From a virus, in IMG/VR virus record IMGVR_UViG_3300020000_000011, positions 1 to 64,000 of that record: 64,000 bases of DNA. One strand, 5' to 3'. The notes below the pieces were generated by a model. That model did no database searches. It was not told where the DNA came from and saw only the letters and a program-made list of their open reading frames with translations. Below, in pieces: positions 24,401 through 32,505 of this stretch (position 1 is its first letter; the number at the start of each line of letters is the position of its first letter). Both the position numbers and the translations under genes were made by a program.

Positions 24401-27400
24401 GGTGCCGATGACCCCGACGTTCAAGAAGACCGGCGAGATCGTCATCAACGGCACCGTCGTCGGCACCTGGCACGCACCGTATACCGGGCCATACGAAGAC
24501 CAGGGTTACTACTACTACCGCGGCGTGATCGACGCCGACCACTCGATCACCGGCAAGCCGGTGAAGTTCCAGACCAACAAGAAGAAGAACATGAAGGCCG
24601 GACCGGCGTCGCTCGTCGTGCCGATCGCACCGAAGCCGACGAAAGCGAAGTCGACCAAGGTGTACATGACCGAGCAGGAGATCAAGGATCTCAACGCCCA
24701 ACTCGTCAACGTCCAAGCCGACATCGCAGCGACCACCGACCTGATCGCCAACCCGACCCAGACCCCGGTCGGTGAAGGCGTCCCCCTCGCCGATGGTTCG
24801 TACCCGCAGATCGGCGACTGGGTGATGTCGACCAAGGACGGCAAGTACGGCAAGGTCGTCGAACTCTCACCGAACATCGGCCCGGCGTACTCGGCCGCGG
24901 TCGCCGCCAACTACATCAAGCTGAACTTCCAAGACCCGGCCACGGGGAAGTGGAAGAAGTCGAACCGCACCCTGCCGACACTCGTCGCCGTCGCCGGGCC
25001 GGGTGAACCACCGTTCGTGATGGAGACGAAGGCGTTGCAGGACGTCTCCGGCGACTGGTACGGGCCGGGCATGGAGGTCTATGCCGCAGGCGCAGTGGGT
25101 GGCGCCACCGACGTCGGTGACTTCTCCAACCAGTTGGTCCTCGACACCACCACCGACGGCAAGGTCAAGTTGAAGCACGCCGACGGCACCGTCCACTGGA
25201 CGACGTCGAAGAAGGTGTTCGCCCCCGGCAAGGCAGCCGAAGAGGAAGGGGCCGTGCTGCCGACGATCAAGAAACTGCCGACCGGCGCGTCCGCCGAGGA
25301 ACTCAACGCCCACCTCGCCGCGCTCAACGACACCCACACGCTGATCGCCGCACAGATCGCCAACTCGACGTCGAAGAAACCGAAAGCGAAGAAGGCGGTC
25401 GGGACCCCGTACCCCGGCCCGAACGGCAAGACCGTCAACCAGCCCGCGTACTACGCCGAGCAACGCACCGCCAAGGGCCTCAACAACTACAAGGACGGCT
25501 ACGCCCCATCGGTCGGCCAGATCCTGCGACACAACGACGGCACCCAGTACGTCGTTGCCGAAGTCGGACTGGAGTACACATCCCACAAGAACTCGGTGCG
25601 TGTCTATCCGCTCGGCGACGCGTACAACTCCAAGTGGCGTGCAGTGACCACGATGGTCGTCGACCACGAGACGACGCTGACCGACGGATTCGGCAACCCG
25701 CTACCGATCATCAACCAGGTCGAGGGCGCCGACTGGTCACCGACGTCGGGTGTGCTGTGGCGCCAGGACACCGAAGAGAGCTACTACCACAAGAACCCGC
25801 TGACCTTGAAGACCGAGTGGCGCACGAAGCCGGTGTCGAAGTTCTACGTCGTGTCCGGCGAAGGCGCGGTGTACAACATCGACGGCACCAAGGTGCAGTC
25901 GTGGAATGTCAGTTCGACGCTGGCCAACTCGGTGCGCGTCGGTTACATCGACAAGGACGACAACAGCGCCGGGGCGATGAAGCTGACGGTGTCGATCCAG
26001 CAGCACGACAAGATCGGCGCAGTCCAATACGCCGTTATACACGACCCGGCTGATTCGGCCGGTGTGATCCTCACCAAGCCGAAGGTCGAAGGCCCGAAGC
26101 CCGACCTCGGTGTCTACGACAAGGTGAAGGAAATGTACACAATCATCACGCAGGAAGAGTACGACGCCTCGCCGACGACCTACACGATCCTGCCCAACCA
26201 GGAGCACACGCAGACCGCGGCACAGTGGAAGGCAGCGCATGGCGTGCAGCCGGTCGTGCCACCCGTCGCTGAACCTGCACAGGCGCCCGAGGTGGCGCTG
26301 CCGGAACCCAGCGAGCTACCCACCGCGCCGGATCTCCCCGTGTTCGCAGGCGCCAACCCGCAAGGCACAGAGGTCCCGCACCCGGCGGTCACCACGTCGT
26401 CGGTCGGGGTCCCCTCGTACAAGGCGACCGGCGGCACGAACCTCGACGTCGCCGGGATCGGCGGGGCACGCTCGGTGATGGGCGCGCTCGCCGAAACGAT
26501 CGACACCGCCAAGGCGAACAAGCAGACCGGTGAGAAGACGTGGATCTCGACGTACGGCCTCGCCGACCACGACGTCATCGAAGACATGATGGTCCAGACC
26601 CAAGTGGTACGCGACTCCGCCGGGAAAGAGTTCGTCGAAGTCCGCTTCCGTGTCGACACCGAAGCCGCCCGCACCAACCACGCCACGTTCATCACGTCGT
26701 CGACGAACCAGTCCGGCGACTGGGACTTCAACGACCGCAACGCCAAGAACCTCGTCGCCGGTGACCTGATCGCCGTGCGCGTCTCCGGTGGTGGTGGCGT
26801 GACGGTGTCCGGTGCGCTGCGACCCGACGGTGGCGCTGGTGAAGGCAAGACCCCGAACGCGACGGTGACCGGCCCACCGACGCTGATCGGCAAGAACAAG
26901 GCCGGGACGTACGACGTGTGGCGCACCCCGGTGGTCACCGCCAACGGTGACGAAGGCTGGATCGACCTGGAAGACCGCGACGGTGCCGACACGATCGCCA
27001 CAGCGTTCTGGGATCCGACCAAGCCGCGGACGACGAACGGTAACAAGAGCCTCAACCCGAACGCCCAAGCCGACGGCTGGTCGGTGAAGACCACGAGCCT
27101 CGGCTGGGAACGTTCTGACTACCAGGACGGCAAGGACGAACGCTACGACGACGCCGTCAAGAAACTCGGCAACGGATCGAACACGACCACAGTCGGCCAG
27201 GGCTGGGTGCTGAACCGCGACTACGACGGCGCCAACATCCAGTACCAGACGTCGTCCGGCCGGAACTCCAACGACGGCAAGGTCGTGATCCGCGTCCCGG
27301 TCGACGACCCCGAAGCGCAACGCAAGATCTCCGAAGCGATGGAGTTGGTCGGCGTGTCGAAGGAAGCGCAGGCCCCGCCGGACAAGGCGGCGTTGCAGAA

Positions 27401-28226
27401 GATGGCGACGAACAAGGTGTGGGCGCAGTTCAACCCGATCTACACGAAGGGGAAGAAGCCGAACTCGCCGCAAGAGGCGCTGACGGCGATCGACAACGCG
27501 GTCGGCGCACAGTTGGGTCGCAAGGCGACGATGGACGACATCTCGCTGCGAGTGTTCGACGACGGCCGGGTGCAAGTCCTCGTGTCCGAAGACGTGTCGC
27601 GAGCGATCGTCGCCAAGAACGGTGTCAAGGCGTACACCCACCACTTCTCGTCGCAGGGCATGAAGAAGACGATCGAGGGCGCGATGACCCAAGAGCACCC
27701 GGGGTTGATGGCGACCACCGAACGGTGGCAGCACGGCATGTTCTACAACGGGATGTCGTCGGTCGCCGACCACGGTCACGACTCCGCCGACCATCTGTTC
27801 TTGCGGATGTCGAAGGACAACACGTCGTCGTCGCAGGGGACGCTGATCATGGACCCGGTGATGATCCACCGGCAGGTCGACTACTACTGGCAGCCGCACG
27901 ACACGTACGGCGAACGGCCGCACGCTCACAACTCCGACCAGTTGAACTGGTTGACGCCCGGCAGCCTTCAGTCCGGCAACGAGTTGATGATCAAGCGGCG
28001 ACTGGAAGCGACCCTGTGGGGCCACGTCATCCTCACCGCCTCCGAGCGTCAGGAGTACATCGACCGGCTGCACAAGGAAGGCGTCACCCACGCACCGAAC
28101 GGGATGCTGTTGGAGGACTTCTTCGTGACCACCGGCGGCGCGGCGGCGCTCCCCAAGGACGCCCCGTCGTTCGGGCAGGAGATCCCGCTCACGGCGCTGC
28201 CCGAGAACTTCCCTGGAGCGATCTGA
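21423..28226 (+). CDS. giant multidomain protein (2,267 aa) with HPRG module and HipA-like kinase domain
   Basis: The largest gene; its GTG lies 6 nt after TAGCCT (21411-21416). Residues ~50-70 carry LLHPRGKDGKFLERFG, then an SH3-like segment. Residues ~300-410 read as a HipA/phosphoinositide-kinase-like fold: KFYVKTM, a RNEAMANHLYEMLGVPVPE helix, LLANWDAVGMTYDNM and WRIDAGGAL (the N and D resembling kinase catalytic and metal-binding residues). About 1,300 residues of repeated beta segments and Pro/Ala linkers follow. The last ~250 residues contain MFYNGMSSVADHGHDSADH and are unassigned. It lacks the helical make-up of a tape measure. I infer a polyvalent, possibly injected protein. Confidence 0.7.
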   Translation: MPPRTFDLRVDQITTENFAAIAANPETRWYAQRSLRRLAPALTAAGEWNPLLHPRGKDGKFLERFGWVRWLDKNFNWQEGWIQDIDPNTGELSVRSGGSTNKFPNAKNLYSRPKRKARLGLPNPVDGTVPDGWKKVGGQGGSNPGGMYQTVGGNANASPELGPRSNTVYSLMQMSAGQPLYGLFLKDKGLPAASFAGGSNVVSVPRLDGTKGRQDVLYRSGPDWYRVPASGSMLDADGVLRDDLKWAATDVFGEPNSERRKAVLDDQDALGTNLGEGFEVDDLAGLIQSTGSSLPDDGDKFYVKTMSIPERARNEAMANHLYEMLGVPVPEVAVGTDGKTISSKLIPGNVPFDPSNTAHIEAAQKGFIADALLANWDAVGMTYDNMQVDADGNVWRIDAGGALAYRAQGKPKGAMFGTTVGEMNSLRNPQINPQAALVYGGIPHADQVAQAEVLATIHPEDLLALAEEFELPEIGPILVARRQNILDAYHVTTFKAPEPEPVKAPEINLNPPPQGTGPQVAVDTYDQQFANLSTVTFGGVWNSNVSEANRAEWWKNAVIARGGDLHTYYGEYNHQPNTDNVSMLARNQMNGKVEKIYLSDQTPVLGELFRDDPGLDNLVDDLKVSRELAIAEIVDQSKGVPLNDIMADTKMFVGDDSVDSGTMALHHFQVGIPNWQTLMAGRERNYYGPENAWALRDGYGQLWEITTFPEDDGDDLVLQWISPSGKASTWTLNKESFANSNWFRAGNDTTAAIWKSKIPETAAKPNPDDVDVSHLSPDDQKWYQQMSATDVDKPEPIEADPADAPSQVFVKTDPTTWKYASDEEFNEAFPDSTVATQIQNDVDPELEKVIAEEEAIAQAVANAAPTVEIKTNGTIVDALGPGEPIMSTEWLPGDIDQITADLMGKNVVVLPLGALDNPDWDGQMGIANGLGTVVEVKLNNEWVGGYDSTGKYNSGWEDVVKVRVQLPSGQFTTIIGGDSGKNPKVVFPVEMTPVPMTPTFKKTGEIVINGTVVGTWHAPYTGPYEDQGYYYYRGVIDADHSITGKPVKFQTNKKKNMKAGPASLVVPIAPKPTKAKSTKVYMTEQEIKDLNAQLVNVQADIAATTDLIANPTQTPVGEGVPLADGSYPQIGDWVMSTKDGKYGKVVELSPNIGPAYSAAVAANYIKLNFQDPATGKWKKSNRTLPTLVAVAGPGEPPFVMETKALQDVSGDWYGPGMEVYAAGAVGGATDVGDFSNQLVLDTTTDGKVKLKHADGTVHWTTSKKVFAPGKAAEEEGAVLPTIKKLPTGASAEELNAHLAALNDTHTLIAAQIANSTSKKPKAKKAVGTPYPGPNGKTVNQPAYYAEQRTAKGLNNYKDGYAPSVGQILRHNDGTQYVVAEVGLEYTSHKNSVRVYPLGDAYNSKWRAVTTMVVDHETTLTDGFGNPLPIINQVEGADWSPTSGVLWRQDTEESYYHKNPLTLKTEWRTKPVSKFYVVSGEGAVYNIDGTKVQSWNVSSTLANSVRVGYIDKDDNSAGAMKLTVSIQQHDKIGAVQYAVIHDPADSAGVILTKPKVEGPKPDLGVYDKVKEMYTIITQEEYDASPTTYTILPNQEHTQTAAQWKAAHGVQPVVPPVAEPAQAPEVALPEPSELPTAPDLPVFAGANPQGTEVPHPAVTTSSVGVPSYKATGGTNLDVAGIGGARSVMGALAETIDTAKANKQTGEKTWISTYGLADHDVIEDMMVQTQVVRDSAGKEFVEVRFRVDTEAARTNHATFITSSTNQSGDWDFNDRNAKNLVAGDLIAVRVSGGGGVTVSGALRPDGGAGEGKTPNATVTGPPTLIGKNKAGTYDVWRTPVVTANGDEGWIDLEDRDGADTIATAFWDPTKPRTTNGNKSLNPNAQADGWSVKTTSLGWERSDYQDGKDERYDDAVKKLGNGSNTTTVGQGWVLNRDYDGANIQYQTSSGRNSNDGKVVIRVPVDDPEAQRKISEAMELVGVSKEAQAPPDKAALQKMATNKVWAQFNPIYTKGKKPNSPQEALTAIDNAVGAQLGRKATMDDISLRVFDDGRVQVLVSEDVSRAIVAKNGVKAYTHHFSSQGMKKTIEGAMTQEHPGLMATTERWQHGMFYNGMSSVADHGHDSADHLFLRMSKDNTSSSQGTLIMDPVMIHRQVDYYWQPHDTYGERPHAHNSDQLNWLTPGSLQSGNELMIKRRLEATLWGHVILTASERQEYIDRLHKEGVTHAPNGMLLEDFFVTTGGAAALPKDAPSFGQEIPLTALPENFPGAI

Positions 28227-28990
28227 TGGCCATGAAGCGACTGTTCGGCAACCAGTTCCCGGTGACGATGGAACGCAAAGACGGCCGACTGATCTACCTC
28301 GTCAACGAAGCGTTCTACGACGAGCACGCCCGTGAGGCGCGCATCGACGACGACTACGCCGGGAAGTTCATGGCCGTCGACACCGTCGTGTTGGACTCCG
28401 ACAACGAGTTCCGGTTCCTCGACGACTCCGGCGACAAGGTCGTGTTGCGCCCGACCCGGCCAGATGACGCCGCAGCGTCGCCCATGTTCAGCCTCGGCAT
28501 CCCACTTCCCGTCGAAATCATTGGAGCATTCATGACCGGCACCATCAGCGAACCGTCGATCTCGGCAGCCGTCGACGACGAAGGCGACGTTCACACCATG
28601 ATCCTCGAAACCGGTACGGGGTTATACGCAAGGTACTCGCGGCAGTGGATCCTGCTGTCCGACATCTCGCCGATCGAATCGCTCGACATCGTCGATGTCC
28701 CAGGGTCGGACCTGGAGCACTACGACATGGCCGACGACGTCGGCAAGGTGATCTCGATCCGTGACCTGTCGCCGATCAACCCGCCCGCAGCGTCGGCGAC
28801 CGGGCCGTCGCGTGCCGAACCACCCCCGGCGGTGACCGCCTCGGCGTCGGCGATGATCGTGGTCGCCTCCGCAGCCGACATCCCCGAGGCCATCGCCTGG
28901 GCTGAAGGCCACCCCGAGTCACGCTGGTACGTCGCCAGGAAGGCCCAGGCGCTCGGCTGGGCCGCTCCGATGCCGTGGGCTGACCAGTGA
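28226..28990 (+). CDS. hypothetical protein downstream of giant gene
   Basis: 254 residues, TGATG-coupled. The N-terminal half is beta-rich and acidic; the last ~30 residues (PEAIAWAEGHPESRWYVARK) resemble AANPETRWYAQRSL at the start of the giant protein, a short phage-type helix. This suggests assembly with, or targeting like, the large proteins. No enzyme motif is visible. Confidence 0.6.
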   Translation: MAMKRLFGNQFPVTMERKDGRLIYLVNEAFYDEHAREARIDDDYAGKFMAVDTVVLDSDNEFRFLDDSGDKVVLRPTRPDDAAASPMFSLGIPLPVEIIGAFMTGTISEPSISAAVDDEGDVHTMILETGTGLYARYSRQWILLSDISPIESLDIVDVPGSDLEHYDMADDVGKVISIRDLSPINPPAASATGPSRAEPPPAVTASASAMIVVASAADIPEAIAWAEGHPESRWYVARKAQALGWAAPMPWADQ

Positions 28991-29994
28991 AGCCCAGAAC
29001 GTTCCCGGTCCCTGTGGGGGCACGTAGCGGCCTCCTGGGGGCTGCTGCAACGTTCGATCAGATCGACCTCGCGGCCACGCTCGGCAACCGGTGGGCGGGC
29101 AAGATCCTGGCCCGCGAGAACGCCCGCATCCTCGGCTCGGTCCTCGGCAACGACATGCGGCTCCCGTTCGGGATCTGCACCGAAGTCGACGACGACCTGT
29201 TCGTCACCGCCCTCGTGCGCGGCAACGAGTGTTTCACCGCCGCCGGATGGCTCCCTGTGGACGACCCTGTGGACGACCCGATCCCGCTCGACGCCGACGA
29301 GGTCGCGTTCGTTGCCCGGGCGTTCGGCGAAGGGTACGACTGCGTGATCATGAAGGGCTACGCACCTGTGGCGATGCTGGCCACCTCGATGCCGGTCCCT
29401 GGCACCGACGCCCCGGCCGTCGACGTTCCTGAAGGCGCCAAGATCCTCGCCGTGGTCGACGACGGTGACCGCAACGCTGTCCTCGACGTCATCGCTGTCG
29501 CGCCTGGCCCGAAGGTGTACCGCCGCCACGACGGCACCTGGCAGGAAGACACGTCGTTCATCGCCCGGCTGCGCTCGGTGAAACCGCCGCCGGTCGTCGC
29601 CCTCGACGAGGCACAGTTGGCGTCGGTGCTCCCGCAGGTCGACGAGCAGACCGCCGGGATCCCGTTCACCAAGGAACCCCCGAAGAAAGCGACGACGGCG
29701 TCGGCGTACTCGGATCGGGCCGACGAGATGGCAATCGAGTTCGCGCTGCTCGCAGCAGGGCCGGGCAAGGCCCTGTCGCAGGCGACACCGGGCGGGCGTG
29801 AACCGGCGCAGCTACGCGAATACTGGGCGTTCGGTCCCGGCGCAGCGAAGATCCGGTGGGGCACACCAGGCGCATGGCGCAGGTGCCACCGCCAGTTGAC
29901 GAAGTACGTCGGCCCACTCATCTCCAAGGGGCTGTGTACGAATCTGGCGAAGCTGCGTGGCGGGCATGGTGTCGCCACGCACGTCGGCAGCTAG
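28987..29994 (+). CDS. head-associated-type protein with C-terminal YW-GxG-KIRW domain
   Basis: 335 residues, GTGA-coupled. The C-terminus (LREYWAFGPGAAKIRWGTPG then RRCHRQLTKYV) is a motif I recognise from C-terminal domains of actinophage capsid-region proteins. The N-terminal ~200 residues are mixed alpha/beta with Pro-rich linkers. It ends the 12419-29994 block just before a hairpin. A structural or packaging-signal role is inferred. Confidence 0.6.
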   Translation: MKPRTFPVPVGARSGLLGAAATFDQIDLAATLGNRWAGKILARENARILGSVLGNDMRLPFGICTEVDDDLFVTALVRGNECFTAAGWLPVDDPVDDPIPLDADEVAFVARAFGEGYDCVIMKGYAPVAMLATSMPVPGTDAPAVDVPEGAKILAVVDDGDRNAVLDVIAVAPGPKVYRRHDGTWQEDTSFIARLRSVKPPPVVALDEAQLASVLPQVDEQTAGIPFTKEPPKKATTASAYSDRADEMAIEFALLAAGPGKALSQATPGGREPAQLREYWAFGPGAAKIRWGTPGAWRRCHRQLTKYVGPLISKGLCTNLAKLRGGHGVATHVGS

Positions 29995-29998
29995 GTGC

Positions 29999-30031
29999 GG
30001 ACTCGGGCCAGCGCGGCACCGACCCGAGTCC
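29999..30031. terminator. hairpin between convergent genes
   Basis: A 9-bp perfect stem (GGACTCGGG / CCCGAGTCC) with a 15-nt loop, between the rightward gene ending at 29994 and the leftward gene ending at 30082. It could terminate both. Confidence 0.6.
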
Positions 30032-30081
30032 TGGGTCGAACCGCGACTGGGTGGTAAGCAAGTCCGACCGTTGGTCGCAGG

Positions 30082-31659
30082 TTAGGCGATCTTCCGGCGG
30101 CGACTAGCGACGGCCAGCAAGGTGCCCGCGCCGACCATCAAGAATGCGATGCCCGACGTCGTGTCGGTGGTCGAACCGGTGTGCGGCAGCCCCGTCGGTG
30201 GGGGCGTGACACCAGGCGGGAACGGGCCATCAGGGTTGGCGCAGTTCGCCGACTCCGGCGGGTAGGTGACAAACGCCGTCGCCGTCGGGTTGACCGTGTA
30301 CGTCAAGTTGATCCCGGCCCGAAGGAACTCGTCGCTCGGGTCACGAACCCAGAAGCCAGCGCCGTTCAGGTTCCATCCCGGCACATCGGCGATCGTGCCG
30401 TCAGCGTTGACCCTCGTGCCCGGGTACAGCAGGTCCACCGTCGCGCCCGGCTGGTAGACCAGCGGCTGGGTCGACACCACGTTGCCGTTGACGTCGGCCA
30501 TCGTCAGCGTCCCGGTCTGCCCGGCCAACTGTGGGAACTGGTTCTGGAACACGATGCGGATCGTCGGGACCTCGCGGACGCACACCGTCGCCGCGGCTCC
30601 GAAACTGAAGGTCGGTGGCAGCGTCGTCGTTGAAGCCGGAAGCGTCGAAGTGGGGCCGGTGGGCGAGAGGGTGGTCGTGACGCCCGTGGTCGTCGGGGCA
30701 ACCGTCCCCGTAGTAGTGGGTGCGACCGTTGTCGATGTCGTTGATGTCGTTGCTCCTGTGGTCGTGGTCGCCGGGATCGTGGTGGTGCTCGTCGTCGTCG
30801 TGGCGGGCGGGCAGTCCGGCGGGAACGTCACCGACGCCGTTGCTGTCTCCTGGCCGAGCGAGAAGATCAGGTTCACGTTCTGTGTCGTGTTCGGGTAGGC
30901 GATCGTCACCGTGGTGTTCGACTGGAAGGTCAGGAACACCGACCCTCCGGTGCTGAACGACAGGACCCCGATCTGACCGTCCAAGTCGGGCCGGTTGCCG
31001 AACGTGATCGAGATCTCGGGCAGGAAGTCGGCACCGCAGAAGGCGAAGACGTTGACGCCGAACAGGCTGACTCTCGGCCCCGTCGTCGTGGTCGCCGGGA
31101 TCGTGGTGCTCGACGTGGTCGTCGCCGCGGCGGTCGTGGTCGTGTTCTTCACGGTCGTCGTTGTCGCAGCGGCAGTCGTCGTGGTGGCCTTGACCGTGGT
31201 GGTCGTGGCCTTCTCCGTCGTCGTGGTGTTCTTCACGGTGGTCGGCGGGTATGTCGTCGTGTCGTGCTTCACCGTGGTGGTCGTGTGTGCCGCGGTGGTC
31301 GTGGTGGCCTTCTCGGTCGTCGTGGTCCCACCACCATCGGCTGGCGGGCACTCGTGCACCGACGGCTCCGGCTGACCGACGTCGAAAGCGATCGCCACGC
31401 TGCGACCCTGCGCGTCGTTGAAGAAGTCACCGATCCGCACGAAGTTGCGGAGACTGTTGGTGTCGACGGAGATCGGATTGTCGCCGGTCTGCAACCGCTC
31501 ATCGACGCCGGGTTTGCCGACGTACTTGCACACGAACACCTTGTGCGACACCTCGACCGTCGTCTCCGTCGTCGGGTACGGGTTGTCCTCCAGTGCCAGT
31601 GCGGCGGTGCCGCAACTCGCGAGTAGCAATCCACTCAGCAGGGCCAGTGTGCGTTTCAC
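30082..31659 (-). CDS. threonine-rich LPXTG-anchored surface protein
   Basis: 525 residues from the GTG at 31659, 7 nt after TACTGT on the minus strand; tandem GTGs allow a start one codon earlier. A signal peptide with a lipobox-like LLASC (C16) is followed by an N-terminal domain, a long Thr-rich stretch, and two beta-domains separated by Thr-rich linkers. The end has LPHTG, a hydrophobic span and RRRK, a complete sortase signal. Such proteins are covalently fixed to the wall of Gram-positive hosts. The combination of lipobox and LPXTG is odd. Architecture and Thr linkers resemble Acidimicrobiia surface proteins. On a phage it may act as a surface modifier or superinfection barrier. Confidence 0.8.
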   Translation of the reverse strand: MKRTLALLSGLLLASCGTAALALEDNPYPTTETTVEVSHKVFVCKYVGKPGVDERLQTGDNPISVDTNSLRNFVRIGDFFNDAQGRSVAIAFDVGQPEPSVHECPPADGGGTTTTEKATTTTAAHTTTTVKHDTTTYPPTTVKNTTTTEKATTTTVKATTTTAAATTTTVKNTTTTAAATTTSSTTIPATTTTGPRVSLFGVNVFAFCGADFLPEISITFGNRPDLDGQIGVLSFSTGGSVFLTFQSNTTVTIAYPNTTQNVNLIFSLGQETATASVTFPPDCPPATTTTSTTTIPATTTTGATTSTTSTTVAPTTTGTVAPTTTGVTTTLSPTGPTSTLPASTTTLPPTFSFGAAATVCVREVPTIRIVFQNQFPQLAGQTGTLTMADVNGNVVSTQPLVYQPGATVDLLYPGTRVNADGTIADVPGWNLNGAGFWVRDPSDEFLRAGINLTYTVNPTATAFVTYPPESANCANPDGPFPPGVTPPPTGLPHTGSTTDTTSGIAFLMVGAGTLLAVASRRRKIA

Positions 31660-31702
31660 CACCCGCACAGTACCCACCTGTAACGGCGAATAACCGGATA
31701 TC

Positions 31703-31780
31703 TGGTGGCAGGGGCGGGATTCGAACCTCGCGACCTCCGGGTTATGAACCCGACGAGCTACCGGACTGCTCTACCCTGCG
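31703..31780 (-). tRNA. tRNA-fMet (anticodon CAU, initiator type)
   Basis: A complete cloverleaf with encoded CCA. Initiator hallmarks: C1 opposite C72 (unpaired end), A11:U24 in the D stem, and three consecutive G:C pairs in the anticodon stem (TCGGG TTCATAA CCCGG). It resembles E. coli initiator tRNA across most of its length. The T arm has one extra base (an A bulge in GCGAGG opposite CCCGC), giving 78 nt. It overlaps the 3' end of the gene at 31742 and lies upstream of the LPXTG gene on the same strand. Confidence 0.8.
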
Positions 31781-31954
31781 CTGCTCGGACTGTACATCGT
31801 CGTCGGCATCGTCGACGTCGGTTAACACGTAGATCGGCTGACCGGCACGGTCCCACGCCTCGGCGTCCTCGACCGTGTCGAACGTGATGCAGATCAGTCG
31901 CTGCCTGGCCGAGAAGGTGTGCGACCGGTGATCGTGCGGCGTGTGGCGCCTCAC
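31742..31954 (-). CDS. small hypothetical protein overlapping tRNA
   Basis: 70 residues from a GTG overlapping the upstream stop. RLICITFDTVEDAEAWDRAG is a credible folded core; the Ser/Gln-rich tail is encoded inside the tRNA-fMet gene (39 nt overlap). The true product may end early by RNA processing. Its function is unknown. Confidence 0.5.
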   Translation of the reverse strand: MRRHTPHDHRSHTFSARQRLICITFDTVEDAEAWDRAGQPIYVLTDVDDADDDVQSEQRRVEQSGSSSGS

Positions 31955-32130
31955 CGCTTCAACCTGTCGAGGTAGTCGATGTACGCCTCGGCCGAGTTCA
32001 ACAGTTCCGGCCCGGTGTACGGCCCCGGCGTCATCACCCCGGCGGCGACGAGGATGTCGCCGAGCGCCTGCCACGCCTGCGTTGCCTGCGCGGCCTTGAT
32101 CATCAACTCTTCACGTTCGCGGCGTCGCAT
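31951..32130 (-). CDS. small helical protein (59 aa)
   Basis: Starts at an ATG overlapping the upstream gene by 20 nt. Helical, with TQAWQALGDILVAAGVM. Coupled to the gene below by GTGA. Its function is unknown. Confidence 0.55.
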   Translation of the reverse strand: MRRREREELMIKAAQATQAWQALGDILVAAGVMTPGPYTGPELLNSAEAYIDYLDRLKR

Positions 32131-32401
32131 CCGGCAGCACCTCCGTCCAGCCGTCGTCGCCGTACATCCAGTTGCGACCGTCGTCGACGGTGTAGGCCAA
32201 CGAGCCACGGGCAAGACGGACCGGTGGGACGTACGCGGCCCATTCTTCGGTCTGGTCCGGCAGCACCGTCGGCACCGGCCCGCGCAGCGCCTCGGCGAAC
32301 CGGGCCTCTCGACGTCGCCGCTCGCGCATGATCTGGCCGACCGTGCGGGCAAACAGAACGATCCCGAAACCGATCAACAAGATCCCGATCAACGCCTTCA
32401 C
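32111..32401 (-). CDS. small membrane protein with cytoplasmic tail
   Basis: 96 residues from a GTG overlapping the upstream stop. One N-terminal span (LIGILLIGFGIVLFART), then a basic RERRRREAR helix and a C-terminal domain with DGRNWMYGDDGW. Single-span topology with the C-terminus inside is likely. Part of the leftward membrane-protein group. Confidence 0.6.
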   Translation of the reverse strand: MKALIGILLIGFGIVLFARTVGQIMRERRRREARFAEALRGPVPTVLPDQTEEWAAYVPPVRLARGSLAYTVDDGRNWMYGDDGWTEVLPDATPRT

Positions 32402-32505
32402 AGCAGCGACTTCCACATCCCGACGTACAACCCGACCGCCAACAACGGGACACCGATGTACGCCCCGATCGCCAACGCCCGCTCCCACCGCGTGTACGGC
32501 TCCAT
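32398..32505 (-). CDS. very small membrane peptide (35 aa)
   Basis: ATG overlapping the upstream TGA (TGATG) and TGA overlapping the downstream GTG. A single span, ALAIGAYIGVPLLAVGLYVG, flanked by charged ends. Too short to classify; the overlap evidence is good. Confidence 0.5.
   Translation of the reverse strand: MEPYTRWERALAIGAYIGVPLLAVGLYVGMWKSLL

Noticed and set aside
22000-28090. Several long minus-strand frames opposite the 2,267-residue gene
   Set aside because: High-GC third positions create long shadow frames; none shows a motif, overlap coupling or promoter.
21423-28226. Tape-measure protein
   Set aside because: It is long, but it lacks long helical repeats and membrane segments, contains a kinase-like domain and many beta segments, and lies among effector-like genes.
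30600-31350. GTG/GTC-rich satellite-like repeat
   Set aside because: It is the reverse of Thr codons in the leftward surface protein; the frame is intact and framed by a signal peptide and LPXTG.
31703-31780. Elongator tRNA-Met or a His tRNA on the plus strand
   Set aside because: The plus-strand reading breaks the standard T arm, while the minus strand matches initiator tRNA position by position including C1xC72 and A11:U24.
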